Assembly: GCA_965277275.1 (NCBI GenBank) | Contig: CBDICG010000002.1 | Span: 1,922,001-1,986,000, forward strand | Length of the DNA stretch: 64,000 nt | Direction of reading: 5' to 3' | DNA from: HLUCCA09 sp965277275 | Lineage (GTDB): Bacteria; Pseudomonadota; Alphaproteobacteria; Rhodobacterales; Rhodobacteraceae | In this document: positions 16,037 through 24,469 of the stretch, piece after piece | How positions within the stretch are numbered: position 1 is the stretch's first letter | Layout of the letters: every line of letters begins with the position of its first letter | Notes under the pieces: generated by a model | Seen by the model: the letters and a program-made list of their open reading frames with translations, nothing else | Database searches by the model: none | Told to the model about the DNA's origin: nothing | Position numbers and translations under genes: made by a program

Positions 16037-16678
16037 TCATTTCGGACGATATATTTTGCAGACACGGTCGGCTTGGCTGGCCGCCGAGCCCTTGATGAAG
16101 AGCGCGCGGAAGACCCTTTCGAGGAAGTCAGGCCAGGTCCCTTGAACTGCTCCGGTGGCGACAACATTCGTGAGCGTCGGCCGCTGGCCCGTTACTTCGA
16201 GAAAGATTCGGCCTGCCTCTTCGGCGACGTCATTGGCTTCGACCTCGGTTGGCCGTCCCTTCGCCGTTTCCGGCGCATTGATGTTGTCCCGCGCTTGGAG
16301 GGCCCCTTGTGCGAGCTGCCGCAGCTCATCAGAGACCCTGCGGAACTGGGTAGGCTCGACGCCTTCCTCGACCAGGGCTTGGACTGCCGGCGCGTTGAGT
16401 GCCTCAACCTTCTCGCACAATTTCTCCGCCGCTTTCGCCAGCTCGTCGACTTGTTTGAGGGTTGCCTTGAACGAAGCTGGACGGTTCTGCGGCTCTTCCT
16501 CTTGTCGTCCTTGAACGGCTGCGATGTAGAGAAAGCTCGCCGCGCCTAGCCGGCTGACATCCGTTAGCTCATCTGCACCCGGGAGGTCGTCGATCGCTGC
16601 CAATAGGGCGCTGCAGATCGTGCTCTCGGGAAACGCACATGGCCAGCCCTCTGTGTCAGTCAGGTTCTCATCGCGCAT
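16037..16678 (-). CDS. Coiled-coil hypothetical protein of the element
   Basis: The 213-residue product starts MRDENLTDTEGWPCAFP, just inside the end of the integrase gene. It is helical, with a Gln/Glu-rich coiled-coil middle (ASFKATLKQVDELAKAAEKL) and AGRIFLEVTGQRPTLT near the C-terminus. No family is recognised. Coupling to the integrase suggests co-expression in lysogeny. Confidence 0.6.
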   Translation of the reverse strand: MRDENLTDTEGWPCAFPESTICSALLAAIDDLPGADELTDVSRLGAASFLYIAAVQGRQEEEPQNRPASFKATLKQVDELAKAAEKLCEKVEALNAPAVQALVEEGVEPTQFRRVSDELRQLAQGALQARDNINAPETAKGRPTEVEANDVAEEAGRIFLEVTGQRPTLTNVVATGAVQGTWPDFLERVFRALFIKGSAASQADRVCKIYRPK

Positions 16679-17915
16679 CGACAAGCTCCACGACGTTGTC
16701 GTTCTCGCCCTGTACCAGGCGCTCAACGTACCCCGCCCATGCCTCCAGTGCTTGGCGCTTCTCAGTTGCAAAATCGTGCCGTTGGTAGACCGACACGATG
16801 CCGCTTGCTGATCCTGATACGTGGTTCAGTACTGCTTCGGTTACACGGAGCGGGACTCCGAGCCGTGCCATACCTGTCGCTGCCGTTCGACGGAGGTCAT
16901 GCATCACCCAACCTTCAATCTCTACGCGCTCGCCGCGCTCTTCAGCGGCGATCTCCTGCATCCGGATATCGATACGAGACTTGGCTTTCTTGAAGCCTTG
17001 GACTGGCGTGGTTCCGGTTGTGGTGAACACGTACCCTTGCTTTCCTTGCACGCTCGGGACTGATCTCAGAATAGTAGTTACCATCTCGGACAAAGGCACG
17101 TCGTGAGCTCGGCCATTCTTGGTGCGTTCCGGCGCCATGCTCCATGTCTCGTCATCAATCTCTTGAGTAGTCATTGCGGCAACCTCGGTGCGGCGCTGAG
17201 CTGTAAGCAAGAGGACCCGAAGCATGGGACCGAACGGATACGGCTCATTCTCTGTCGCCTGCCAGAACCAGCGAAGCTCTTCGTTCGTGAGAACTCGTTC
17301 CCTAGCCTTCTCTTTCGCTGGCGCTTTCACCCCTATGAGCGGGGAAGCTTGGATTGCGTCCCGCTCGACGAGCCAACCAAAGAACTTCGAAAGATGGGTG
17401 CGGGTCCGGTTTGCAGTCGTTGCTTTGCCCTGGTCGACCAGATCGTCGAGGAGGTCGAGGACATCGCGTTTCGTGATTTCTGAAACCAAGCGGTCGCCCC
17501 ATCTCTTCGTCACGTGAAGGTCAAGCGAGCGCCTTACCTCGGCGCCGGTTCGCAGCGTCGAAAGGTGGCGCCGATCGAAGCGGTCTAGCTGTGTCGCGAA
17601 CGTGTCTTTGCCGGCTTCTGAAGCAAGCGCAGCTTTGGCCGCCTTCTTCTCCTCTGTCGGATCCACTCCGGTCTCGATCTTCTCCAGCGCATCAGTGGCA
17701 GCCTTGCGAGCCAACGCGACTGTCATAAGGGGCCAACGACCGAGTGTCAGCTTCCTTGTCTTTCCTTGGTGACGGTATCGTACTGCCCAGCTCTTGGCGC
17801 CGCTTGGCTGCACTACAAGATACAAACCAGTGAGCGCAGGATCAGGAATCTCCATGCGCTTCGACGGGTCAGGTCTCGCAGCCTCAACGGCCTTGGTTGT
17901 GAGCGCTCGAGCCAT
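16668..17915 (-). CDS. int: Tyrosine-type integrase, DUF4102 N-terminus
   Basis: The 415-residue protein begins MARALTTKAVEAARPDPSK and has the N-terminal arm-binding domain (LYLVVQPSGAKSWAVRYRH). All catalytic residues are visible: Arg241 in QRRTE, His339 and Arg342 in MHDLRRTA, His365 in LNHVSG and the nucleophile Tyr377 in VYQRH. It lies 191 bp inside attR and reads into the element, so it mediates integration into the tRNA-Thr 3' end. Confidence 0.96.
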   Translation of the reverse strand: MARALTTKAVEAARPDPSKRMEIPDPALTGLYLVVQPSGAKSWAVRYRHQGKTRKLTLGRWPLMTVALARKAATDALEKIETGVDPTEEKKAAKAALASEAGKDTFATQLDRFDRRHLSTLRTGAEVRRSLDLHVTKRWGDRLVSEITKRDVLDLLDDLVDQGKATTANRTRTHLSKFFGWLVERDAIQASPLIGVKAPAKEKARERVLTNEELRWFWQATENEPYPFGPMLRVLLLTAQRRTEVAAMTTQEIDDETWSMAPERTKNGRAHDVPLSEMVTTILRSVPSVQGKQGYVFTTTGTTPVQGFKKAKSRIDIRMQEIAAEERGERVEIEGWVMHDLRRTAATGMARLGVPLRVTEAVLNHVSGSASGIVSVYQRHDFATEKRQALEAWAGYVERLVQGENDNVVELVDAR

Positions 17916-18105
17916 GATCAGAAGTTCCCTATGCTTAGTCAGAGGGTCGCTCGGGGTAACACAGGGGTAACGAAATCCGACGAGAGTGGTCGTTACCCCC
18001 TGATAGTACCGCGACCTACCGTATTAGGTAACATGCTGAGAAAGTTTTGATAGATGGCGCGAGAACGTTTTGCATTGATAGCGTGTGATTTCTCGCGGCA
18101 CCTGT

Positions 18106-18151
18106 TTTGTAATCAGGGGGTCCGGGGTTCAAGTCCTCGTGCGGGCACCAG
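18106..18151 (+). repeat. attR core: 46-bp direct repeat of the tRNA-Thr 3' end
   Basis: It is identical to 128-173 and marks the right end of the integrated element. Just upstream, 18101-18105 differs from the tRNA at two bases, so only the 3' half is repeated. The half copy cannot form a tRNA. Confidence 0.95.
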
Positions 18152-18251
18152 TTCCATCCGATCCTGCAAGCTATTCGGCTCCGGCCGATCCGCTGGACTT
18201 GGCCGGCTTTTGGGAGCTTCACGTGCACCACACGGACGCGTGCCCGCCCGC

Positions 18252-18761
18252 TCAGCGCGGGAAGTCGTGGGCAAGGATAATGGCCCAGATGGAGCGGTTC
18301 ACCTCTTCCAGAGCTTCGATCGCATCGTCCACATCCGCGAGGGCTGTTTCGTCGATGCGGGTCGTCTCGCCGATCTTCAGCCGGTCCTTGCGATCCGCGA
18401 TCCGCATCAGGATGGTGCGCGCCGTGCCTTCGTCTTCGTCGAAGGCATAGATGCAATGGTTGAACCGATTGCGCAGCGCGGAATGGCGCATCATCGCGGA
18501 GGTGGCCGAAAGCACCTCCTTGCGCGTTTCGGGCGCTGTGCGATCCCGTTTTACCAGACGCTCGACCAGATCCACCCGCGCCCGTGTCGTATTGAGCGTC
18601 AGGAAGATGATGAGCGCGGTTTCCGTATCCGTTTCCGCAAGGCCTGCGATCAGGTGGATCAACAGGCTCTCGGTGTTGGTCCACTTGTAGTTCAGCCGCC
18701 CGACGCGCGTGAGGAGCTTCGAGAAATGCGTCTCCGGATCCTCATGCGTCGCGGTGGCCAT
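18252..18761 (-). CDS. Conserved hypothetical helical protein
   Basis: A 169-residue, largely helical protein beginning MATATHEDPETHFSKLL, with NTESLLIHLIAGLAETD and a DVDDAIEALEEVNRSIW helix near the end. It has no signal peptide. It starts 4 bp after the LuxR-type regulator stop, so the two form one operon. No function is known to me; the link with the regulator suggests a role in its control or in the adjoining secretion locus. Confidence 0.75.
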   Translation of the reverse strand: MATATHEDPETHFSKLLTRVGRLNYKWTNTESLLIHLIAGLAETDTETALIIFLTLNTTRARVDLVERLVKRDRTAPETRKEVLSATSAMMRHSALRNRFNHCIYAFDEDEGTARTILMRIADRKDRLKIGETTRIDETALADVDDAIEALEEVNRSIWAIILAHDFPR

Positions 18762-18765
18762 CGTC

Positions 18766-19416
18766 TCAGGGCTCGACGAAATTCGGGAAACCCTGAAGGA
18801 GTTGCCCGACGGCTTCGGTTCGGTTGTGTACCCCGAGTTTCTTGATGATGTGATGCATGTGCAGCTTCACCGTATGCTCCGAAACACCGAGGTCGAACGC
18901 GATGGTCTTGTTCTGTTTCCCCTTGGACGCAAGTTCGAGGATCTCCTGTTCGCGCGTTGTCAGCGGCGTTTTCGCAGGCCGGATGACCGCTTTGTGCACG
19001 GGCACATGCCGCGAGACGATGTCGGCCGGAATGTAGCCCTTGCCGAGCAGAAGGATGCGGAAGATCGCCAGCCAGCAATCCAGCTGCACGTTCATCGGAA
19101 GGAAGCTGAAGCGCTCGAAATCCTCGCGCCCTCTGACCTTGTCATAGAAGTTCGACGCGACCCGAGAGTCGCTATAGGCCAACGCAACCCGCCAGTCCTT
19201 CTGGCGCTCCAGCATTCGCATGCAGGCATCCGGATCGGCCCAGAAGACCTGCTCCTCCAATACGAGAAGCTTTCGCTGTGCATTTCCGTCGCCGGTGTCT
19301 GACAATGCCCCCGTTCTGTAAATCTCAGCGAACGGAAACTCTCTTGAAATAAGTTCTTCGTAAGAAGGAGAAAGCGTCAGCCCATCCCCTACAATTCTAG
19401 CGTATACTCCACACAC
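18766..19416 (-). CDS. LuxR-family regulator with CsgD-like layout
   Basis: The 216-residue protein has a degenerate receiver-like N-terminal half without a clear phospho-acceptor Asp, and a C-terminal LuxR HTH (PLTTREQEILELASKGKQ, then SEHTVKLHMHHIIKKLGV). This layout is that of CsgD-type biofilm regulators. It is divergent from the Q/N-rich protein and type I secretion genes, across a 598-bp intergenic region, so it is a good candidate activator of that locus. Confidence 0.85.
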   Translation of the reverse strand: MCGVYARIVGDGLTLSPSYEELISREFPFAEIYRTGALSDTGDGNAQRKLLVLEEQVFWADPDACMRMLERQKDWRVALAYSDSRVASNFYDKVRGREDFERFSFLPMNVQLDCWLAIFRILLLGKGYIPADIVSRHVPVHKAVIRPAKTPLTTREQEILELASKGKQNKTIAFDLGVSEHTVKLHMHHIIKKLGVHNRTEAVGQLLQGFPNFVEP

Positions 19417-20014
19417 GATGCACCCCAGTTACGCGGCACACTTCCAGAGTGTGCCTCCCCATTATGCACCTCAATAGGACGGTGATTTTTTTTTGATCGA
19501 TAGGAACCCCGCTCTGACGGTACACCATGCTCTTCGGATGTGTAGTGAATTTTCCTTGAGTAAATCGTTTCGGTAGGGTCCAAAAACGGCTTCAAACACT
19601 GCCGTTTCGGAGCAACTTCCTGTCAGATCGCTGCTTTTTGGCACTGCGACAAAAGTCTTATTGACGTTGTACGCGAGCCTCCGCGCGAACGGAGGATTAG
19701 GCCGACCTACCCAAAAGGTTAACCCAGGGGTACGCGCGAATCGTCGAATTGGGCGAGCTTAATATCCGAGCAACAACCTGACGTTGAGCATTCAGCGAAT
19801 CACCTGTTCGAATCAGGGACTCCGTTTGAATCGCGGGGGCTAATCCTTCGTGCAGCTAGGTCGAGCGACCGTACTTTCGCAGTCTTCTAGCGCGTTCGGA
19901 GTGTCCGGACGCCGGGATCGGCAGTGCCGCTCCCGATATCGCAATGCCTGACGTGGACCGTTTTAGAGAAGAGTTGCGGTCACCTCCGGCAAGCAAGAGC
20001 TAAGGAACGCAACA
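19417..20014. other. Long divergent intergenic region, likely regulatory
   Basis: This 598-bp region between the LuxR-type regulator and the Q/N-rich protein gene holds no supported gene. A T9 run lies at 19486-19494. The length, and the fact that both genes fire outward from it, fit a large regulatory region with promoters for both sides. I could not assign individual promoters with confidence. Confidence 0.5.
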
Positions 20015-21469
20015 ATGGGTAATTCACGCGGATCGCAGGTTGGACCGAACCTCGTCTTTGGCGACCTCAACGTGGGCGGCGACCAGGAACAGGACCAGGA
20101 CCAGACGCAAGCCCAGGCCCAGGCAGAGCTGCAGGCGCAGCTTCAGGGCCAGGGGCAGGGTCAGCATTCTGACCAGGATCAGGGCCAGGGCCAGTCATCC
20201 CACCAGGGGCAGGGCCAGGTCGGTATTCAGGGTCAGGGTCAGCACCAGGGCCAGTCGAGCTGGAATGGCAACGACAATGGCAACTGGAACGGCAACGACA
20301 ACGGCAACCACAACGGTAACGGCAACCTGAACCTCAACGGGAACGGCAACCACAACTACAACCACGACGAGAACCACAACTCGAACAACAACGACTCGAC
20401 GAGCGATCACACCACCAAGACGGACGTGGATGTGGACGTCGACCTAGGCATCGAGGGCTACATGCCCAACGATGACGACTGGGCTGATCTCGATGCACAA
20501 AGCGGCGGGTCGATCAGCGATATCGTGATGGCGGATGGCAATCTGACCTACGACACCGGCCACGACCTGAACCTCGACGGTATTCTCGGCAATGCGCTGA
20601 GCGGTGAGGGCAACGACTCTGGCACCGTCAACGCGATGCAGAACGTTCTGAGCGACGACGACTATCTCGACAGACCCTCCGTCAGCAATGACAACGGCAC
20701 GTTCCGTATCGACGGCAAGGTCGATGGCGGCGAGGCCGAATCTGACGACGGTATCGACTCAACCGGTGGCGACGCTGGTGAGACCGAGACCGAAGGTGGC
20801 GGCTCCGAAGGGGGCGCACTGGGCGGCTGGGCCTGGGCTGACAACGCCGGCGGCAATGCCAACGGCGACGAGGCCGAGAGCGAGGTCGAGGACAGCGAGT
20901 CCATCGCCGTTGCAACCAGCGCGAACCTCGGTGCGGGCCTTGGCCTTGCGGCGAGCGGCGCTGTTGCCGGAGCCATTGCGACCGAAGGCGGACCGTCCGA
21001 GGGCCTGAACATCGATCCGGATCTCCTGGAGTTCGTGGCCAGCAGCGATGCAGCCAATGCCATCGCACAGGCCGCGTCTGGCGCGATCGGTGGCGGCACG
21101 GGTGTTGCCATGGGCATGAATGCCGCGGGCGCGGATGGCTCGATCAGCTCCGGCCCGGCGGCTTCGCTCGGTGGAACCGGCGGCAACGCCAACGGCACCA
21201 CGGATGTCGGCCCGACCAACTCGACGAACACTGGCGGTCAGTCCGGCAACGCGACGGGTGGTGACGGCGGCAGCGCCGGCAACTGGGGCTCGGACAACGG
21301 GGATGACGGCTACGTCACCGCTGCGTCCTCGGCCTCGGCCGATGCGATCCTCGACAACATGGCGTTCAACCAGTCGATCACGATGGGCGCCAACGTTCTC
21401 GGCAACCAGGTCGACATGACCACGGTCGGCGGGAACTACGACAACACGCTCACTGGCGAGGACGGCTAA
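20015..21469 (+). CDS. Gln/Asn-rich prion-like low-complexity protein
   Basis: The 484-residue protein has residues 20-75 made of Gln-rich repeats of the type QDQGQGQ, residues 76-125 of Asn/Gly-rich repeats such as NGNDNGNWNGND, then a short TDVDVDVD tract, and a long Gly/Ser/Asp-rich acidic domain ending in SITMGANVLGNQVDMTTVGGN. There is no Sec signal. It lies just before a large secreted-type protein and an ABC exporter/membrane-fusion pair, so it is probably exported by type I secretion. The start is supported by AAGGA 9 bases upstream. The function is unknown; an assembly-prone, matrix-like surface protein is an inference. Confidence 0.75.
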   Translation: MGNSRGSQVGPNLVFGDLNVGGDQEQDQDQTQAQAQAELQAQLQGQGQGQHSDQDQGQGQSSHQGQGQVGIQGQGQHQGQSSWNGNDNGNWNGNDNGNHNGNGNLNLNGNGNHNYNHDENHNSNNNDSTSDHTTKTDVDVDVDLGIEGYMPNDDDWADLDAQSGGSISDIVMADGNLTYDTGHDLNLDGILGNALSGEGNDSGTVNAMQNVLSDDDYLDRPSVSNDNGTFRIDGKVDGGEAESDDGIDSTGGDAGETETEGGGSEGGALGGWAWADNAGGNANGDEAESEVEDSESIAVATSANLGAGLGLAASGAVAGAIATEGGPSEGLNIDPDLLEFVASSDAANAIAQAASGAIGGGTGVAMGMNAAGADGSISSGPAASLGGTGGNANGTTDVGPTNSTNTGGQSGNATGGDGGSAGNWGSDNGDDGYVTAASSASADAILDNMAFNQSITMGANVLGNQVDMTTVGGNYDNTLTGEDG

Positions 21470-21476
21470 GTTCGGC

Positions 21477-21500
21477 GGGCGGGCGCTGCGGTGCCCGCCC
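21477..21500 (+). terminator. GC-rich hairpin after the Q/N-rich gene
   Basis: A perfect GGGCGGGC/GCCCGCCC stem, extended by a C-G and a G-T pair around a TGCG loop, starts 8 bp after the stop codon. There is no T tract, so it may attenuate or protect the mRNA 3' end rather than end transcription. Confidence 0.45.
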
Positions 21501-21548
21501 TCACCAAGGTGTACGAAGTTCCGCGCAACAGAGCGCGGTTGAGTAACT

Positions 21549-21582
21549 CGGACCCGTGCCGCTTCGGCGTTGCGCGGGTCCG
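21549..21582 (+). terminator. Second hairpin before the secreted-type gene
   Basis: CGGACCCG pairs with CGGGTCCG and an inner GCC-GCTTC-GGC stem is also present. It lies 42 bp before the next start codon. Two hairpins in one 154-bp gap suggest different expression of the two protein genes. Confidence 0.4.
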
Positions 21583-21623
21583 TCCCGCCCGAAGGGGCCT
21601 CTCGCGGCAGACTTGGGTACACG

Positions 21624-24440
21624 ATGCTTTTTGACCGTGTCACTGAAGAGATCGCCCATTTCGTCGGCATGTTCCTGCTAGCGGAGCTGCCAGGACAGCC
21701 CGACCCCGATTACGATCCTTTCCTGCACTTTCGCCTCCAGCAGCCTATCGGGCCTCTGACCGGCGCGGCTCCCGACCACAATCATGCCTATGGGCCCGAG
21801 GGCTACATGCCCTTCGGTGGCGCGCTTGGCGCTGACGCATTCGGGGGCTGGCCCAGCCTTCTCGACGGCGCCCATGGCGTTGCGTTCCTGCGCACTCCCC
21901 CCTTCGTCGGGGTGGCGCCTGTTCAGACCCGCCCCGATCCGGACTTCGCGCAACCGGAGCGGCCCATGAAGGTCGAGATGCCGCCGGTGGGCGATGGGCC
22001 GATGCCTGCCGCCTATGCGACTGTCACCGTGCAATCGAATTTCCTGACGGATCGCGATGTGCTCAGCGTCGACCCGGCCCGGGTTCTGGAATGGCATGCG
22101 CTGCAGGACGTTCGTCTGATCGACCTTGCGCACGCGGCGGCCTGGCTCACCCCGCTCGATCTGGGCACCTACCTTGTGGCGGGCTATCCCGGCCTCGCCG
22201 GGGTCGAGGCGCTGATGCTCGAGGCCGAGGCATATGCCGATGCCCACGGCGCAGGCTCGACCGATGCCAGCAGCGCGCCCTCGGATCCGACGCTGCACTA
22301 TTTCGGCAGCGGGGCGAGCGCCACGGGCGCCTACCTGAATGGCGCATCTGTCGGCAGCCTGCCCGTCGCCACGGATACGTTGCCGACCCTCCCCGAGATC
22401 ACGGAGATCGGGACGCTCGGGTCGGGCTACTTCCGTATCGGCGACGGATCTGTCTCGGCGATCACCGGGGGCAACTTCGCGCTCAACACGGCGACCCACG
22501 TGCATCAACGCGTCGATGCCCCGGTGATCATTGTGGGCGGCGATGTGGTGTCCCTCGATTACGTCTCACAGATCAACATCCTTCAGGACGACGGCGACGC
22601 GGAAGAGGCCGCCGGGCAGACGGTTCTGCAGAACGGGGCCGAGATCGGCGCCAGCACCACCGGCGGGCCGCAAATCGAGTCGCTTCTGCTCAGCCGTACC
22701 GGGCAGACGCCCGATGTCGTCTTCATGACGTCCATCGAGGGTGATCTGGTCAACTATAGCTGGACGACCCAATCGAACATGGCCGACGATTCCGACGCCG
22801 TGACCGTTTCTGGTGGCAATTCCTGGATCCTGACGGGCCAGAACCAGCTCATCAACGCGGAGCAGCTTCTGACCACGGGTCTCGGCTATGATCTGATCCT
22901 TGTTGGCGGCGACATGATCAGCGTCTTCGCCGTGTCCCAGACAAACGTGCTTCTGGATGTCGATGCCGTGCCGGATACCGATCCGGAGGCCGCGTCGACC
23001 TCCCCGATCCCCACTACACAGACGCCTGCGTCGTCCCCGAGTGACGCAGGTACCCAAGGTGCCGGCCCCGCGGTCGCACCTGCCGCCTCCGCGACCCCCA
23101 CGATCCCCACTGCGGAGGCGGCGCCCGATGCCAAACAAGTCGACGCAAAGGCCGAGAGCGGCCCTGCACCGGTGGGGATGACGGCACGCAAGCCAGCCTC
23201 TGACGAGGACCATGTCGCGAACAAAACGACAGCTCCGACGTCAGAGGCGTCGCCATCGCAGCGCGATGGAACATCCGGCACCGGGGCCGGGAAGAGTGGA
23301 TCGGACACGGCCGAAAGCGCAGACGTGCCCGCCGATGCAGCGAAGGCGCCCCCTGCGGCAGCGCCGGTCGAGAAGGTCTCTGTCTCGGCAACGCCCGGCA
23401 ACGCCACCGAGGGAGCGGGCATGACATCGGTGGCTGGCAAGGACGGCACCGCTGCATCGATCTCCAAGGTGCCGGTTGGCACGGAGGGCGAGGGGCCCGA
23501 TGTCGCAGCGAACGCGCCGGAGAAAGATCCGGAGCCATCGCACGCGGAGGATGCCACCGGCAAATCTGGCGGAACGCCGGGCAAGTCCGATGCTCCGCCC
23601 CCGCCCACCGACACGGAGGATCTCGAAGAGGGAGACACCTCCGACGCCCCCTCGGCTCTCACCGAAACGCAGTTGGGCCCTGTGGCTCCCGCACCGATGG
23701 CGCAAGCCCAGACCACTGCGGCCCTGTCTGAGCCAGAAGCCGACGCCGAGCCACAGCGAGAGCCGGTCAAGGCACCCACATCCGATCCGGCGACAACGCA
23801 GCCGGAAGAGGAGGATCCCGGCGAGGAAGGTCCGATCGGGCCCGGCACCCACGACAATGCGCTGATCAACAGCGTGTCCATCGTCCACACGGCGGTCGAC
23901 ACGGTCAACGACGATGCCGCGGCCCTGCGCACGCTGATCGAAGCGCTCGATCCCGAGGCACCGGACCTGACAGAACTCGTCTCCAGCCCGATCTTCGCCG
24001 GAATGGAGACGATGAGCGTCCTTCATATCACCGGCGATCTCGTCAACGTGCACGCCATAGAACAGAAGAACTTCGTTGCCGATAGCGACTTGCTGGAGGG
24101 CCCTGCCGCCGCTGAGGCCATCGCCGGGGGCAACGCCCTCGTCAACAACGTCTCGCTGATCGACGTCGGGATCGAGTCCCATGTGATGGCCGGCGGCGAG
24201 GTCTATTCCGAAGCCTTTCTGCATCAGGCGGAGTTGCTGCTGGACGCGGATTCTGCAGCGCCACCCGGAGCAGGCCCGGAGGCGCTCGCGACCGAGGCAG
24301 TCGCCTTTCTCGCGGAAGGGATGGAGAGCGTTCATGCGGCGTTCGGGGGCCGCATGGACGGGGATGAGGGCGGGTTCACTCACGCCAATATCGGGGATGC
24401 GGGGCCACCGGCGGACATCATGCAGTCCTACCTGGCCTAG
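21624..24440 (+). CDS. Large secreted-type protein with GGD-VSQ repeats, putative type I secretion substrate
   Basis: The 938-residue protein from ATG 21624 (MLFDRVTEEIAHFVGMF) lacks a Sec signal. It holds repeats of a beta-strand motif: IVGGDVVSLDYVSQINIL near residue 300, LVGGDMISVFAVSQTNVLL near 427, and weaker ITGDLVNVHAIEQKNF near 796 and a GGEVYSEAFLHQ copy near 851. A Pro/Ala/Thr/Glu-rich disordered linker spans about residues 455-740. It has no RTX nonapeptides. Its position between the Q/N-rich protein and the ABC exporter suggests a secreted partner. Related proteins may occur in other Rhodobacteraceae, but I cannot name a function. Confidence 0.7.
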   Translation: MLFDRVTEEIAHFVGMFLLAELPGQPDPDYDPFLHFRLQQPIGPLTGAAPDHNHAYGPEGYMPFGGALGADAFGGWPSLLDGAHGVAFLRTPPFVGVAPVQTRPDPDFAQPERPMKVEMPPVGDGPMPAAYATVTVQSNFLTDRDVLSVDPARVLEWHALQDVRLIDLAHAAAWLTPLDLGTYLVAGYPGLAGVEALMLEAEAYADAHGAGSTDASSAPSDPTLHYFGSGASATGAYLNGASVGSLPVATDTLPTLPEITEIGTLGSGYFRIGDGSVSAITGGNFALNTATHVHQRVDAPVIIVGGDVVSLDYVSQINILQDDGDAEEAAGQTVLQNGAEIGASTTGGPQIESLLLSRTGQTPDVVFMTSIEGDLVNYSWTTQSNMADDSDAVTVSGGNSWILTGQNQLINAEQLLTTGLGYDLILVGGDMISVFAVSQTNVLLDVDAVPDTDPEAASTSPIPTTQTPASSPSDAGTQGAGPAVAPAASATPTIPTAEAAPDAKQVDAKAESGPAPVGMTARKPASDEDHVANKTTAPTSEASPSQRDGTSGTGAGKSGSDTAESADVPADAAKAPPAAAPVEKVSVSATPGNATEGAGMTSVAGKDGTAASISKVPVGTEGEGPDVAANAPEKDPEPSHAEDATGKSGGTPGKSDAPPPPTDTEDLEEGDTSDAPSALTETQLGPVAPAPMAQAQTTAALSEPEADAEPQREPVKAPTSDPATTQPEEEDPGEEGPIGPGTHDNALINSVSIVHTAVDTVNDDAAALRTLIEALDPEAPDLTELVSSPIFAGMETMSVLHITGDLVNVHAIEQKNFVADSDLLEGPAAAEAIAGGNALVNNVSLIDVGIESHVMAGGEVYSEAFLHQAELLLDADSAAPPGAGPEALATEAVAFLAEGMESVHAAFGGRMDGDEGGFTHANIGDAGPPADIMQSYLA

Positions 24441-24469
24441 GGGAATTTCATTTTTGTGTGGGGGATTTC

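Larger units (their letters stand above)
128..18151. mobile_element. Integrated HK97-type prophage or phage-satellite-like element, about 18 kb
   Basis: The element is bounded by the 46-bp att repeats and contains an integrase, an AlpA-like regulator, portal, protease, HK97 capsid, HNH, connectors, tail tube, terminases and tape measure, nearly all leftward. It is short for a siphophage. No tail-tip, receptor-binding, holin, endolysin or clear replication gene is visible, and the terminase genes lie after the head and connector genes. It may be a defective prophage or a satellite that borrows tail-tip and lysis functions from a helper phage. The boundaries are well supported; its ability to move is not known. 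Confidence 0.93.

Noticed and set aside
6332..17915. A gene transfer agent cluster
   Set aside because: The head genes resemble those of a GTA, but the region is flanked by att repeats and an integrase, and the tail-tip genes typical of GTAs are absent.
18106..18151. A second tRNA-Thr gene
   Set aside because: Only the 3' half matches; the 5' half is missing. It is the attR copy.
20080..20400. A DNA repeat array or CRISPR
   Set aside because: The repeats follow codons for Gln, Asn and Gly in one long gene; no spacers are present.
21624..24440. An RTX toxin or adhesin
   Set aside because: No GGxGxDxxx nonapeptide repeats were found; the GGD motifs are in a different pattern.
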